This document shows positions 46,715 through 56,340 of a DNA stretch of 64,000 nucleotides, in pieces. The first letter of the stretch is position 1. The number at the start of each line of letters is the position of its first letter. The notes beneath the pieces are model-generated. The model was given only the letters and a program-made list of their open reading frames with translations. It did not search any database and was not told the DNA's origin. This DNA is from an uncultured Eubacterium sp. (GTDB taxonomy: Bacteria > Bacillota > Clostridia > Lachnospirales > Lachnospiraceae). The position numbers were made by a program, and so were the translations under genes. The DNA lies in contig URYE01000004.1 of the NCBI GenBank assembly GCA_900551945.1, forward strand, positions 1-64,000, written 5' to 3'.

Positions 46715-48241
46715 ATGAATGTTAATTCTGATATGCTTAGTGATATTATTTCAGGTCATAAAGAAAGAATGATTAACTTAAAGAAATATTATCCATTTTT
46801 TAAGTTGTCAGAGGTTTCATTTTCACAATTAGAAGCTGGAAAGTATGAAGCTCTTGATATGGGGTATATTTTAATGGCGGTTATTCGTTTCTTTATAGAA
46901 CAGAATAATTTTAGAGAAAAAGATGTTTTATATAGTGAATATGAAAATTTTGTTATTCAGATTATAAAGAATGATTTTCAACTTGAACTTACAATAAGTG
47001 ATTATGAAAATGTTGCACAGTATATTTTTGATAAGCTAACAAATGAGGGGAAGCCTTTTGATTTTGAATACTTTGACCCAGTAGATAGAAAAAAGAAGGT
47101 GTCAAGAGTAAGAATTATCGACAGTTATATAAAGGATAATATAGTCAAGTATTCAATAACTTCTGAGGCAGTTGAGTTTTATCTTGATACAAAAGAGATA
47201 AAAGACGAGAGTCGAATAAGTGTTGCACAGCTTTTACTTGAGAAAATGATACGTTCACAAAACTTTAGAGGTGGAGTTGAAGTTGTTGCAAGAATAAATG
47301 AAGAAGTTAATCGTCTAAAGCTTAAAAAAGATGAAGTTGTTTCTATATTATCAAGTGATGTATTTGCAGGACTTAAAGCTTATGAAGACTTCGTAAATAC
47401 AGGAATGAAATGGTTTGAAGAAGAAGAAAGACTTTTTAAGAAAAATCGTATTCTTATAGAAAATGCGTTGAAGAAGTTAAGTGCTAACTCTAATGATGAC
47501 AGTTCTTACTATAAGACTATAAATGATATATATGAGCTGGAAAATCAGTTAAAAATAGCAATGAACCGCCATTTTGAGTTGTTAAAGGCTTGCACAGATA
47601 TGCAAAAATTAACAGACGACGCTGTGCGTAGAGCAAAGCTTGGAAGACTTAGAAGTCATATTGATTTTTCAACAGCTTTAAAAGATATGATAAAGACAGA
47701 TAATGCTAAAACTTTAGAGTGGTTTATTAAACCACTGTTAAAGCCTAAAGTTAAAAAGTTCTTTGATATAATATCTATTGATGAAGCCCTTACACAACGC
47801 ATATCACAATCAGAAGTCATCGAGAAAGTAAGTAATGAAAGTGCAAAAGAAATTGTATTTGCTGATGAATTAGAAGATAGCAGGATAAAAGATAACTATA
47901 CATTTCTTATGAATAATCTTTTGCAGGCATTTAGTATAAGAAGTGAATTTACATTGGAGGAGTTTAATATTGCTATGCAAAAAACGTATGGTGATAAAGT
48001 TTTGCTTAATGCCGATTATTATTCTTTCTTTGTAAACTTATGCCAGAAGCAAAGATATGAAATAAGTGATAAAACAGAAGAAAGTCTATTATATAATATT
48101 TTTAAAGATAATAAGAACGTTCATATTAATGGAAATTTTGTATTTGAGATAATTATGAATAATACGTCAAAGGTAAAGATAGGAAAGCATTGTGAAATTT
48201 CTAACGTATGTTTTAGAAAGGAAAATATTAATGGAAGATAG
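46715..48241 (+). CDS. jetA: JetA/MukF-like condensin subunit (Wadjet-type JetA family)
   Basis: A 508-residue cytoplasmic helical protein, and first gene of a three-gene condensin-like operon. The N-terminal half (ALDMGYILMAVIRFFIEQN) looks like a winged-helix/kleisin N-domain, followed by long helices (LLEKMIRSQNFRGGVEVVARI) and a C-terminal domain. I recognise it as the JetA family named after the Wadjet anti-plasmid system, on sequence style and gene order. In such systems JetA is the kleisin that bridges the SMC heads. It starts three bases after recR and overlaps the next gene by 11 bases. No JetD nuclease is visible downstream. Confidence 0.7.
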   Translation: MNVNSDMLSDIISGHKERMINLKKYYPFFKLSEVSFSQLEAGKYEALDMGYILMAVIRFFIEQNNFREKDVLYSEYENFVIQIIKNDFQLELTISDYENVAQYIFDKLTNEGKPFDFEYFDPVDRKKKVSRVRIIDSYIKDNIVKYSITSEAVEFYLDTKEIKDESRISVAQLLLEKMIRSQNFRGGVEVVARINEEVNRLKLKKDEVVSILSSDVFAGLKAYEDFVNTGMKWFEEEERLFKKNRILIENALKKLSANSNDDSSYYKTINDIYELENQLKIAMNRHFELLKACTDMQKLTDDAVRRAKLGRLRSHIDFSTALKDMIKTDNAKTLEWFIKPLLKPKVKKFFDIISIDEALTQRISQSEVIEKVSNESAKEIVFADELEDSRIKDNYTFLMNNLLQAFSIRSEFTLEEFNIAMQKTYGDKVLLNADYYSFFVNLCQKQRYEISDKTEESLLYNIFKDNKNVHINGNFVFEIIMNNTSKVKIGKHCEISNVCFRKENINGR

Positions 48242-48938
48242 AAATCTTGAAAAAGCTCTTGATATAGTGTCAGTATTAATTACAGGTCAACCAATTAGGG
48301 AAAATGATGTTAATGATATGCTTTATCAAGAGTATAATAATAATGCACAAGTTTATGACATAGTTAATATGTCATTAAAGAAAATGAACCTTAATATATA
48401 TGAATACAATAATGGTCTTTATATAAGTGTTAAAGAAAACAACAATGTATTTGGTTATTCTAATGAAGAATTGCGTCAAGAGCTTGGAGTAAAGGTTAAT
48501 AAAGATTTGTATATGGCTTATTTTGTGATTTATAATACAATAACAGAATTTTATAGCGATACAATAAGTTCAACTTATGCAGAGTTTGTAAAAGTTGAAG
48601 ATGTTATAAGAAATACTGATAAAGCTCTTTTGGGAATTATTGATAAACAAAATGGATTTATTAAAAATGAAGTTGAAGAAAATAGCTTTAAACAGATTGC
48701 ATTAAGTTGGGACGAGCTTCCAGTTACAACAATACAAGATGGTGGTATTGTGAGAGCCGCAAGAAATTCAAAAACAGGTTTTGTAAAAATGGTGTTTAAT
48801 TTTCTTGTAAAGCAGGAGTTGTTAATTGAAAGTGGAGATAGATATTATCCAACAGATAGATTTAGAGCTTTGATTGAGAATTATTTTGATGATTATAGAG
48901 GTAGACTTGCACAGCTTTTAACTGAAAATATGGAATAA
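48231..48938 (+). CDS. JetB/MukE-like subunit (DUF6063-like)
   Basis: A 235-residue protein with winged-helix-like patterns (NLEKALDIVSVLITGQPI, KMVFNFLVKQELLIESGD and a final YYPTDRFRALIENYF). I recall the family as DUF6063, a MukE/JetB-type kite protein found beside JetA in Lachnospiraceae; this rests on memory and position. The ATG at 48231 has AGAAAGGA upstream and overlaps the end of jetA, implying coupled translation. It is predicted to bind the kleisin. A 250-base gap with a palindromic repeat separates it from the SMC-like gene. Confidence 0.65.
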   Translation: MEDRNLEKALDIVSVLITGQPIRENDVNDMLYQEYNNNAQVYDIVNMSLKKMNLNIYEYNNGLYISVKENNNVFGYSNEELRQELGVKVNKDLYMAYFVIYNTITEFYSDTISSTYAEFVKVEDVIRNTDKALLGIIDKQNGFIKNEVEENSFKQIALSWDELPVTTIQDGGIVRAARNSKTGFVKMVFNFLVKQELLIESGDRYYPTDRFRALIENYFDDYRGRLAQLLTENME

Positions 48939-48950
48939 TAAAAAACTATT

Positions 48951-49087
48951 ATAGGTGAATTAAGTAAAAGTACAATTGTATATATTTATATGCCATTATC
49001 GAACAAGTATATTCGCTACTGTCATGCAAATATATACAATTGTTCTTTTAATGTTGCATTATCGTTTATATACTGCTGATATATTAC
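48951..49087. repeat. Palindromic repeat, copy 4, inside the condensin operon
   Basis: The core is AAGTAAAAGTACAATTG, stem TATATATTTATATG / CATGCAAATATATA, apical CGAACAAGTATATTCG, closing CAATTGTTCTTTTAATG. The right outer arm GTTTATATACTGCTGATAT is present but the left one is replaced, so this copy is diverged or truncated. A wider inverted repeat, AGGTGAATTA / TAATTCACCT, encloses it (48,954 and about 49,155). Confidence 0.75.
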
Positions 49088-49185
49088 GAATTTTATTCCA
49101 ATATAAAATACGAAAACTCAAACTTTACTTTTATTGTAAAATAAATAGTAGATAATTCACCTTTTAGATAAAATGGAGGTTAAAT

Positions 49186-52100
49186 ATGCCACAGATTAAC
49201 AGAATAAGAGTCAATAATGTAAAATATAACTTTGGTACGCAAGTTTATGATGACTTTATTATGCGTTTTAATTGTAAAAATACTATCTATGACCTTGCAA
49301 ACGGTGGTGGCAAGAGTCTTCTTATGCTTTTGCTTTTGCAAAATGTAATTCCAAATTGTACCCTTGATGAAAAACAACCGATTGAAAAGTTATTTCGTGC
49401 AGGTTGTGATAATACAGTTATTCATTCGCTTGTAGAATGGAAGCTTGATTCGTGTTATAGAAAAGACAACTTTAAATATATGACAACTGGTTTTTGTGCA
49501 AGAAAAGGTCATGTAAAAGAGTATGAAAATGCACAAGAAAACGCACAAGATACGTCAGATAATGCGAGCATAGAGTATTTTAATTATTGTATTTTTTATA
49601 GAAAATTTGGAGATAACGATATTAAAAATCTTCCCCTTGTAAATGATAACGGCGAAAGAGTGACATATAACGGACTTAAGGCATATTTAAGAGAGCTTGA
49701 AAAGAAAGATTTTAATGTGTCTGTAAAAATATTTGATAGAAAAGGCGATTATCAAAACTTCATAAGTAAATATGGTCTGTTTGAAAGTCAGTGGGAAATA
49801 ATTAGGGGGATTAATAAGACAGAAGGTCATGTAAGAACTTACTTTGAAACTAACTATAAGACAAGTAGAAAAGTAGTTGAAGACTTGCTTATAGAAGAAA
49901 TTATACAAAAGTCATTTAACAATCGTCTTGCAGTTACAGATGATGAAGGAAAGATGGCTCAGACACTTCTTGATATTAAAGATAAGCTTGTGGAGCTTTC
50001 AAGAAAAAACGATACGATTAACAGTTACAACAATCAGATATCATTAATAAATGACTTTGCAGAATATATAAAGACATTTAGCGAAATGTATATGAAAAAG
50101 GAAGACTTAAAAGTACAGCTTTATGATATGTTCGTGCAAAGTAAAAGACTTCTTAAGGTACAAGAAGATAATTTACAAAATATAGAAGAAAAGATTGATA
50201 ATACAGAAAAGTTAAGGCTAAATGAGCAAAGAAAAGTTCAGACAGCACAAGTAATGACAGAGCAAAGCTCATTAAATTCAATAGAAGGTCTTATAAAAGA
50301 AAAAGAAAAGCTAAAAGCAGATAATTATAAAAGTTATAAGGAATTAGTAGAAAAACTTAAATTAATGGAGTCAGCAAATGATTATAACGATTATAAGAAT
50401 TATCAAAAAGCACTTTATGAAGCTGAACTTATTGTAAAAAACCGTATGCGTGATAACAGCGAGTTGATAAAAGAATTAAAAGATATTGTTAATGTATATA
50501 AAGCTTGTTATGACGTAAAGCTTGATAAACTTAAAAATGAACAACAGGCTATGTTATTACAGTCAAAAGAGCATGAGGACAATTACAATCAGTATCAAGA
50601 AAGTGAAATGCAGCTTGAAAAGACAATTGCTTCTTCAGAAAGTATGACAACTTATATTAAAAGTGAGATACAAAAAGAAGAAAAAGAACAAAGTGCATTA
50701 ATGATTGATACAGACCTTATTGTGTCAGAAAATGTAATAGAGCTACAGAAAGAAAATGACAAACTTATTGAAAAAATCGGACATGAATATGACGATATAA
50801 TAAAGGATTATAATAAAATAAGTAATGACTTAAATAGCACAAAACAAGAATTGTCAGCAGTTGTGGCAATGAGTAATTATTTTACAGAACAGTTAAAAAA
50901 TATAAATGAAAAAGAAGCTGTTACAAAAAAAGATATTACTCGAATTGAGCAATTAAAAAAGATATATTTAATAAGTAATATAAAAGACCTTTTAGAAGTT
51001 ATATATGACAATTATAAACAAACTGAGCGAAGTATTATAACTCTTGAAAGTGAAGAAAAAAGTCTTAATACATTTATTGAAAATGCTAAAAAAGGTGAGT
51101 ATTCATTTGATGAGCCAATGATAAATAAATTAAGAACTTATCTTAATATGCACTATAAAGATTGTATTATTGGTGGGCATGAATGGGTAAGAAAGCTTGA
51201 TGAGCCTACTAGAATAAAGCTTACAAGAAAAGTACCATTTATTGAATATGCTTTTATAGTAACTAAAGATTTTGAAAAAATCGGACATGATAAAGTGCTG
51301 TCAGACTTTTATCGAAGTGCATATATAGTTCCAATTGTAAGTGTTGATATTCTTAATACTGTAGATGAAGATATAAACAATGAAATAAATACAGCGCATA
51401 TTGCATTTGCAGGCAAAGATTTATCATTTTTATATGATAAAAATAGATGTGAAGCACAGATAAAAACGGCTTATGAAGAACTAGAAGAAGTACAGTTAAA
51501 GCTTAAAAAGGCGAAAGATAATAAAAATGCTTTGTGGGACGATTATACATTTGTAACAAAACAAATAGCTATTAGTGATATATCAGATATTGAAAAATCA
51601 GAAGCTATAAATAATCGTATTAAGGAAAATGAAAAAAAGAAGCTTGAACTCGAAAAAAGGTGTGAGAGTTTTTTGGCAGTTCTTGAAAGCAATCAAATAC
51701 AACAAAATGAGTTAAAATATAAAAAAGAAAAGCTTGATAAGAAAAGTGATTTAATAAAAAGTATTATATTACTCAACAGCTCTATATCAGAAAAGTATCA
51801 ACGCCTTGAAGCAGAAAAAAATTTACAAAAAGATTGTAAAGAGAAGTTAAGACAGTTAAAAATTGATAAAGATAATCAGCATAAATTGATTGAAAGTAAT
51901 AAAGTAGTTCTTGAAAATATTAAGGATAGTATAGCACATTTAGAGTCTGTCTGGGAAAATATGAGAAGTTATGAAGACCAGACAGATTATAACAGTAGAG
52001 AAGTTATAGATGTAGATAAATGTGATATAGATGAGCTTGAAAGTAAATATATAGCAATTAAAGCTGCGCTTGACGGAAAGAATACAGACCTTGCTGATAA

Positions 52101-53652
52101 AGAAGCACTTGCAAATCATTACAGACAGTCAATGAATAAATGTAAACATTCAATAGAGTACAGAGGAAGTTCTTTTGATGAGATACAAGAAATGTTTAAC
52201 GCAGGAAATATATCTGTGTGTAGTGTTTCAGAACTTGAAAATATTAAAGTTAAGATTAAAGATGTTGAAAAAAAGATAAATGAAATTGATTTAGAATTAG
52301 ATTCACAAAATGCTTTGATGAACCGTCTTGAAGGAAGTATTGCGCATGGAGTACGACAGATTGAAGAAAAATTTGGAGTGTTTGAAAAGTTTGCTTGCGA
52401 TAACATTGACAGTTTTATAGCGCAGCATAAGGAATATATAAAAGAACTTGCCGAGAATATAACAAAGGCTGAAAAACAGCAAAAGGCAATAGAAAAAGAA
52501 ATGCGTCACCTTATGGTTATTGAAAAAGACCTTGAAAGAATTGTAGAAGATATAGGAATGAGCATTGATATAAATATACAAAAATTAGACACAGATAATG
52601 TTTATAATAAAGACAATGTCTGTATAGATATTAGCGAATATGAAGCTGTACAAAAAGAGTTTAATAAATTGACAAAGCTTGAATTTAAAAAGCAAGATGA
52701 ATTTAATAAAAATAAAACAGCATTAATTGAAAAGCTAGAAAAAATTGATGGAATTGAACTTGCACAAGAAATTAAGGTGTCAGTAAATCTTCCAAAAAAT
52801 GAAAATGATACAATTGAACTTGTTGAAAGATTAAAAGAAACTAATACATTTATACAGCTTGAAAAAGAAAGAGTAGCTAAAGGTATTGAAGATATGGAAA
52901 AGATTAAGGCTAACTTTGAAAATCGTTGTATACAAATATGTAGCAATGTTAAAACAGAGCTTGATAGACTTTCTAAATTATCAGATATTACAATGGATAA
53001 AGAAGTTATATCAATTATAGGGCTTAATATTCCATATATAAAGGAAGAACTTTATAAACAAAAAATGTCAGAGTATATTGATGCAACAATACTTACAGCA
53101 GAAGGGCTTAAAGATACACAAGAAAGATTAAAATATATAAGAAGCCGTCTTGCATGGAAAAGATTGTTTTCTGTCATTGTTACAGATATGAATAGTATTA
53201 GAGTTAATCTTTATAAAAGAGAACGAATTAAAGATATGAGCCGTTATCTAAGATATGAGGAAGCAGTAGGTTCAACAGGACAGTCACAAGGAATATATAT
53301 TCAATTTCTTATTGCAATTATTAATTATATTTCAAGTATTAATGCAGTAGGAGCTGACAGTAAAATATTAGGTAAAACTATCTTTATCGACAATCCTTTT
53401 GGTGCGGCAAAGGATATATATATATGGGAGCCTATCTTTAAACTTTTAAAGACTAATCATGTACAGCTTATTGTGCCAGCAAGAGGGGCTACACCTGCTA
53501 TAACAGGCAGGTTTGATGTTAATTATATATTGGGTCAAAAGCTTGTAAGTAATAAGCAACAAACTGTTGTTATTGATTATTATAGTCAAGCAGATAATGA
53601 AGAACTTGAGTATACAAAAATGAACTATGAACAGACCACATTAAAGTTTTAA
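49186..53652 (+). CDS. JetC/MukB-like SMC ATPase
   Basis: A 1,488-residue SMC-type protein. The N-terminal head carries Walker A (LANGGGKSLLM, K43). Residues of about 270-640 and 760-1300 are long coiled-coil stretches rich in Glu, Lys and Leu, separated by a globular hinge-like segment. The C-terminal head has an ABC signature-like GSTGQSQG (near 1362) and Walker B TIFIDNPFG with D1402. Asn follows the Walker B Asp where Glu is usual. In MukB/JetC complexes such a protein extrudes DNA loops with the kleisin and kite subunits. AAATGGAGG precedes the ATG. Function as defence or chromosome organiser cannot be decided here. Confidence 0.75.
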   Translation: MPQINRIRVNNVKYNFGTQVYDDFIMRFNCKNTIYDLANGGGKSLLMLLLLQNVIPNCTLDEKQPIEKLFRAGCDNTVIHSLVEWKLDSCYRKDNFKYMTTGFCARKGHVKEYENAQENAQDTSDNASIEYFNYCIFYRKFGDNDIKNLPLVNDNGERVTYNGLKAYLRELEKKDFNVSVKIFDRKGDYQNFISKYGLFESQWEIIRGINKTEGHVRTYFETNYKTSRKVVEDLLIEEIIQKSFNNRLAVTDDEGKMAQTLLDIKDKLVELSRKNDTINSYNNQISLINDFAEYIKTFSEMYMKKEDLKVQLYDMFVQSKRLLKVQEDNLQNIEEKIDNTEKLRLNEQRKVQTAQVMTEQSSLNSIEGLIKEKEKLKADNYKSYKELVEKLKLMESANDYNDYKNYQKALYEAELIVKNRMRDNSELIKELKDIVNVYKACYDVKLDKLKNEQQAMLLQSKEHEDNYNQYQESEMQLEKTIASSESMTTYIKSEIQKEEKEQSALMIDTDLIVSENVIELQKENDKLIEKIGHEYDDIIKDYNKISNDLNSTKQELSAVVAMSNYFTEQLKNINEKEAVTKKDITRIEQLKKIYLISNIKDLLEVIYDNYKQTERSIITLESEEKSLNTFIENAKKGEYSFDEPMINKLRTYLNMHYKDCIIGGHEWVRKLDEPTRIKLTRKVPFIEYAFIVTKDFEKIGHDKVLSDFYRSAYIVPIVSVDILNTVDEDINNEINTAHIAFAGKDLSFLYDKNRCEAQIKTAYEELEEVQLKLKKAKDNKNALWDDYTFVTKQIAISDISDIEKSEAINNRIKENEKKKLELEKRCESFLAVLESNQIQQNELKYKKEKLDKKSDLIKSIILLNSSISEKYQRLEAEKNLQKDCKEKLRQLKIDKDNQHKLIESNKVVLENIKDSIAHLESVWENMRSYEDQTDYNSREVIDVDKCDIDELESKYIAIKAALDGKNTDLADKEALANHYRQSMNKCKHSIEYRGSSFDEIQEMFNAGNISVCSVSELENIKVKIKDVEKKINEIDLELDSQNALMNRLEGSIAHGVRQIEEKFGVFEKFACDNIDSFIAQHKEYIKELAENITKAEKQQKAIEKEMRHLMVIEKDLERIVEDIGMSIDINIQKLDTDNVYNKDNVCIDISEYEAVQKEFNKLTKLEFKKQDEFNKNKTALIEKLEKIDGIELAQEIKVSVNLPKNENDTIELVERLKETNTFIQLEKERVAKGIEDMEKIKANFENRCIQICSNVKTELDRLSKLSDITMDKEVISIIGLNIPYIKEELYKQKMSEYIDATILTAEGLKDTQERLKYIRSRLAWKRLFSVIVTDMNSIRVNLYKRERIKDMSRYLRYEEAVGSTGQSQGIYIQFLIAIINYISSINAVGADSKILGKTIFIDNPFGAAKDIYIWEPIFKLLKTNHVQLIVPARGATPAITGRFDVNYILGQKLVSNKQQTVVIDYYSQADNEELEYTKMNYEQTTLKF

Positions 53653-53820
53653 AAATAAAGTATTATTGTAGTAAACAACTCTTAAAATTAAATAAATCAA
53701 TGTGAGTTGTGTTTACAATAAATGTTTGCTGTGATACACTAAAAATATATGCTCAGTGCATTTTTTAGTGTGATTTAAGACATTGAGGGGTATAAAATAT
53801 CAGAAAAGGTGGCGCTAGTT

Positions 53821-56283
53821 TTGGATAAGTATGAATTTAATATAAAAGTAGACCAAATTAAAAAACTTGCTTCTAAAAAAGAGTATAAAGAAGCAGCAAA
53901 GATAGCTAGTTCAATGAATTGGCAGAAAGTAAAAGACTGGCCGACTCTGGCTACAATTATTAATGTACAAGAAGCGGCTGGCGATTTACTTGAAGCTAGG
54001 GATATGGCAATTCTTGCTTACAATCGTAATCTTGGTGGAAGAAAGCTTGTATATAAACTTACTGAGTTACTTATTAAGTTAGAAGATTTTGAAAATGCAG
54101 AAGAACTTTACGATGAATATGAAAGAATGGCACAGCATGATGTCAATAGATTTATATTGTATTATGAGTTAAGAAAAGCACAAAAGGCTTCTGACAATGA
54201 GCTTGTAGAAATACTTGAAGACTACCGAGAACATGAGATTGACGAGAAGTATATGTATGAGCTTGCAAAGTTATATTTTAATACAGGAAGAAGAGAAGAA
54301 TGTATTAAAATATGTGATGACCTTGTATTGTGGTTTCACGATGGAATATATGTAGAAAATGCAATCAAGTTAAAACAAGAATATGGAGTGGCTCTTACAA
54401 ATGCACAAAAGAGTATTCTTGAAAGTGCAGTAAAACGAAAGAATGATAAAGAAATAACAAAAGAAGAACTCTTTAAGCAGCAACAAGAGCTTGTAAGAAT
54501 ACAGCAAGACGATGTTGAAGAAGAATTAATGCGTGACGAACTTAAAGAAAATGAGTCACAAAGTGGAATAAAAGGATTTTTTAAGAAAGCTTTTTCAGGA
54601 TTTCAAGATGAAAAAGAAAGTATCCTTAAAGATAGTGAAGAAGATAGTGATTATATAATTTCATTAGACAATAATGAGCAATCAACTAATGCTAAAGAAG
54701 ATATTAGAAAAATCACGCAAGCAGTACAAGAAAAGAGTAATATAAGCGACAATATTGGTGAAGATGATAATATCAACAAGGCATCATTATCACTTCGTGA
54801 TATGATAGAAAGTGCTAAAAAGCAAGTAGAAGAAAATTGTGCGCAGGTAAGTCGTGGAGTTGATATAGTAGATGTTTCACAAGATACTACAAATAATAAA
54901 AATAATAATATAGCTAGTAGTAATAACAACTCTTATAGTTCACATCAGATACAACAAGAGCTAGTAGCTAATCTTAATAAGTTTATGCAGGAAGATGAAA
55001 AAGAAGTTGAAGCTTTAAGGCCACAACCAGTTGCAGATGAAAATAAAGACACAAATTCAGATAACGACCAGATAGAAGGTCAGTTAAGTCTTGCTGATTG
55101 GGTGGAAACTGTTCGTGAAGAAAAGTATGGCAATCAACATACTAAAGAATTTTCTAAAGCAGAATTAGAAAGAATGCTTGATGAAAAAGAAGAAAAGAGT
55201 GCTGCATATGAAAAGCTTATAGAAGAACAGAAAGCTCGTGCAAAGGCAGAAGGTACTGACTTTGATGAAGTAAAGGCAATATACGATGCACAAGTAAAAT
55301 TAATGATAAATGCGGCAAAGACAGACCTTGCAATAAGAACTGGAAAAGCGACAGCAAAACTTGAAGCACAAGCTGAGAAGATAAAAAATGAAAATGCACC
55401 ACAAGATAATATCAATTATCAGAACATTTATAATCAATCAGGTGCAGGTAAATTTACAAGAATTAACAGTAATTCTTTTGATAATGTTGATGACCTTGAT
55501 GAAGTTATAGAAGATGATAAGAAGCTACCACCTGAACTTGCAACTATATTTAAAAAATATAAAGAAATGCCAGGACTTGAAAGACAGCTTGCAATGCTTT
55601 TTGAAGCCTATGAAAAGGAAATGCAGATAAGTACTTCCGCATTTGGTAATATTATTATTTCTGGTAATTCAAGCTCAGATAAGACAGACCTTGCAAGAAC
55701 AATAATAAGAGCAGTTAATTACCTTTATCCTGACAATCAGAAAAAGATTGCAAAAACGACGGGAGATAGTATTAATCACAGAGGGCTTGCAAAGGCTATG
55801 CACAAGTTAAAAGGAACAGCTCTTATTGTTGAAGGAGCGGGTGTTATACAGCCTAAGCGTATAAATGAAGTACTTGAATGTTTACAGCAAAATACTGAAA
55901 GAATGATAGTTATATTTGAAGACTCTGACGCAGAGATGAATGTACTTATTAACTTTAATCCTGAGCTTACAAGAACATTTAACCATAGAATTGTACTTAA
56001 ACAGTATACAGTTAATGAACTTGTTGAGATGGCAAGAAAATATGCAAGGAAAAGACAATTTGAAGTTGATGATGATGCATTACTTGAGTTATATCTTAAG
56101 ATTGACAAACTTCATTCAATGAACGATAATATTAAGCTAGATGATATAAAAGAGATAATTAATAAAGCAATCCAAAATTCTGAAAAGAGAGCTTCTAGAA
56201 AAATATTTGGAAGTCTTAAAAAGAAAAGAAGTGATGGTGGAAATGTAACATTTCTATCAGAAGCAGATTTCAAAGATTTATAA
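53821..56283 (+). CDS. TPR protein with degenerate AAA-like C-terminal domain
   Basis: An 820-residue cytoplasmic protein. About residues 1-230 are TPR-like repeats (EYKEAAKIASSMNW, LLEARDMAILAYNRN, FENAEELYDEYERM). A long charged linker with low complexity follows (250-560). The C-terminal 240 residues resemble AAA+ ATPases of the SpoVK/CbbX kind: FGNIIISGNSSSDKTDLART in place of Walker A, LIVEGAGVIQ, and TRTFNHRIVLKQYT. The P-loop has Asp instead of the last Gly before Lys-Thr, so ATP use is doubtful. I prefer TTG at 53821 with AGGTGG upstream to GTG at 53809, which lacks a nearby site. Function is unknown. Confidence 0.65.
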   Translation: MDKYEFNIKVDQIKKLASKKEYKEAAKIASSMNWQKVKDWPTLATIINVQEAAGDLLEARDMAILAYNRNLGGRKLVYKLTELLIKLEDFENAEELYDEYERMAQHDVNRFILYYELRKAQKASDNELVEILEDYREHEIDEKYMYELAKLYFNTGRREECIKICDDLVLWFHDGIYVENAIKLKQEYGVALTNAQKSILESAVKRKNDKEITKEELFKQQQELVRIQQDDVEEELMRDELKENESQSGIKGFFKKAFSGFQDEKESILKDSEEDSDYIISLDNNEQSTNAKEDIRKITQAVQEKSNISDNIGEDDNINKASLSLRDMIESAKKQVEENCAQVSRGVDIVDVSQDTTNNKNNNIASSNNNSYSSHQIQQELVANLNKFMQEDEKEVEALRPQPVADENKDTNSDNDQIEGQLSLADWVETVREEKYGNQHTKEFSKAELERMLDEKEEKSAAYEKLIEEQKARAKAEGTDFDEVKAIYDAQVKLMINAAKTDLAIRTGKATAKLEAQAEKIKNENAPQDNINYQNIYNQSGAGKFTRINSNSFDNVDDLDEVIEDDKKLPPELATIFKKYKEMPGLERQLAMLFEAYEKEMQISTSAFGNIIISGNSSSDKTDLARTIIRAVNYLYPDNQKKIAKTTGDSINHRGLAKAMHKLKGTALIVEGAGVIQPKRINEVLECLQQNTERMIVIFEDSDAEMNVLINFNPELTRTFNHRIVLKQYTVNELVEMARKYARKRQFEVDDDALLELYLKIDKLHSMNDNIKLDDIKEIINKAIQNSEKRASRKIFGSLKKKRSDGGNVTFLSEADFKDL

Positions 56284-56340
56284 AATATATGAAAGGAAAA
56301 GCTATTTAGTTGTATATGATTAAATAGCAGGAAAAAGAAC

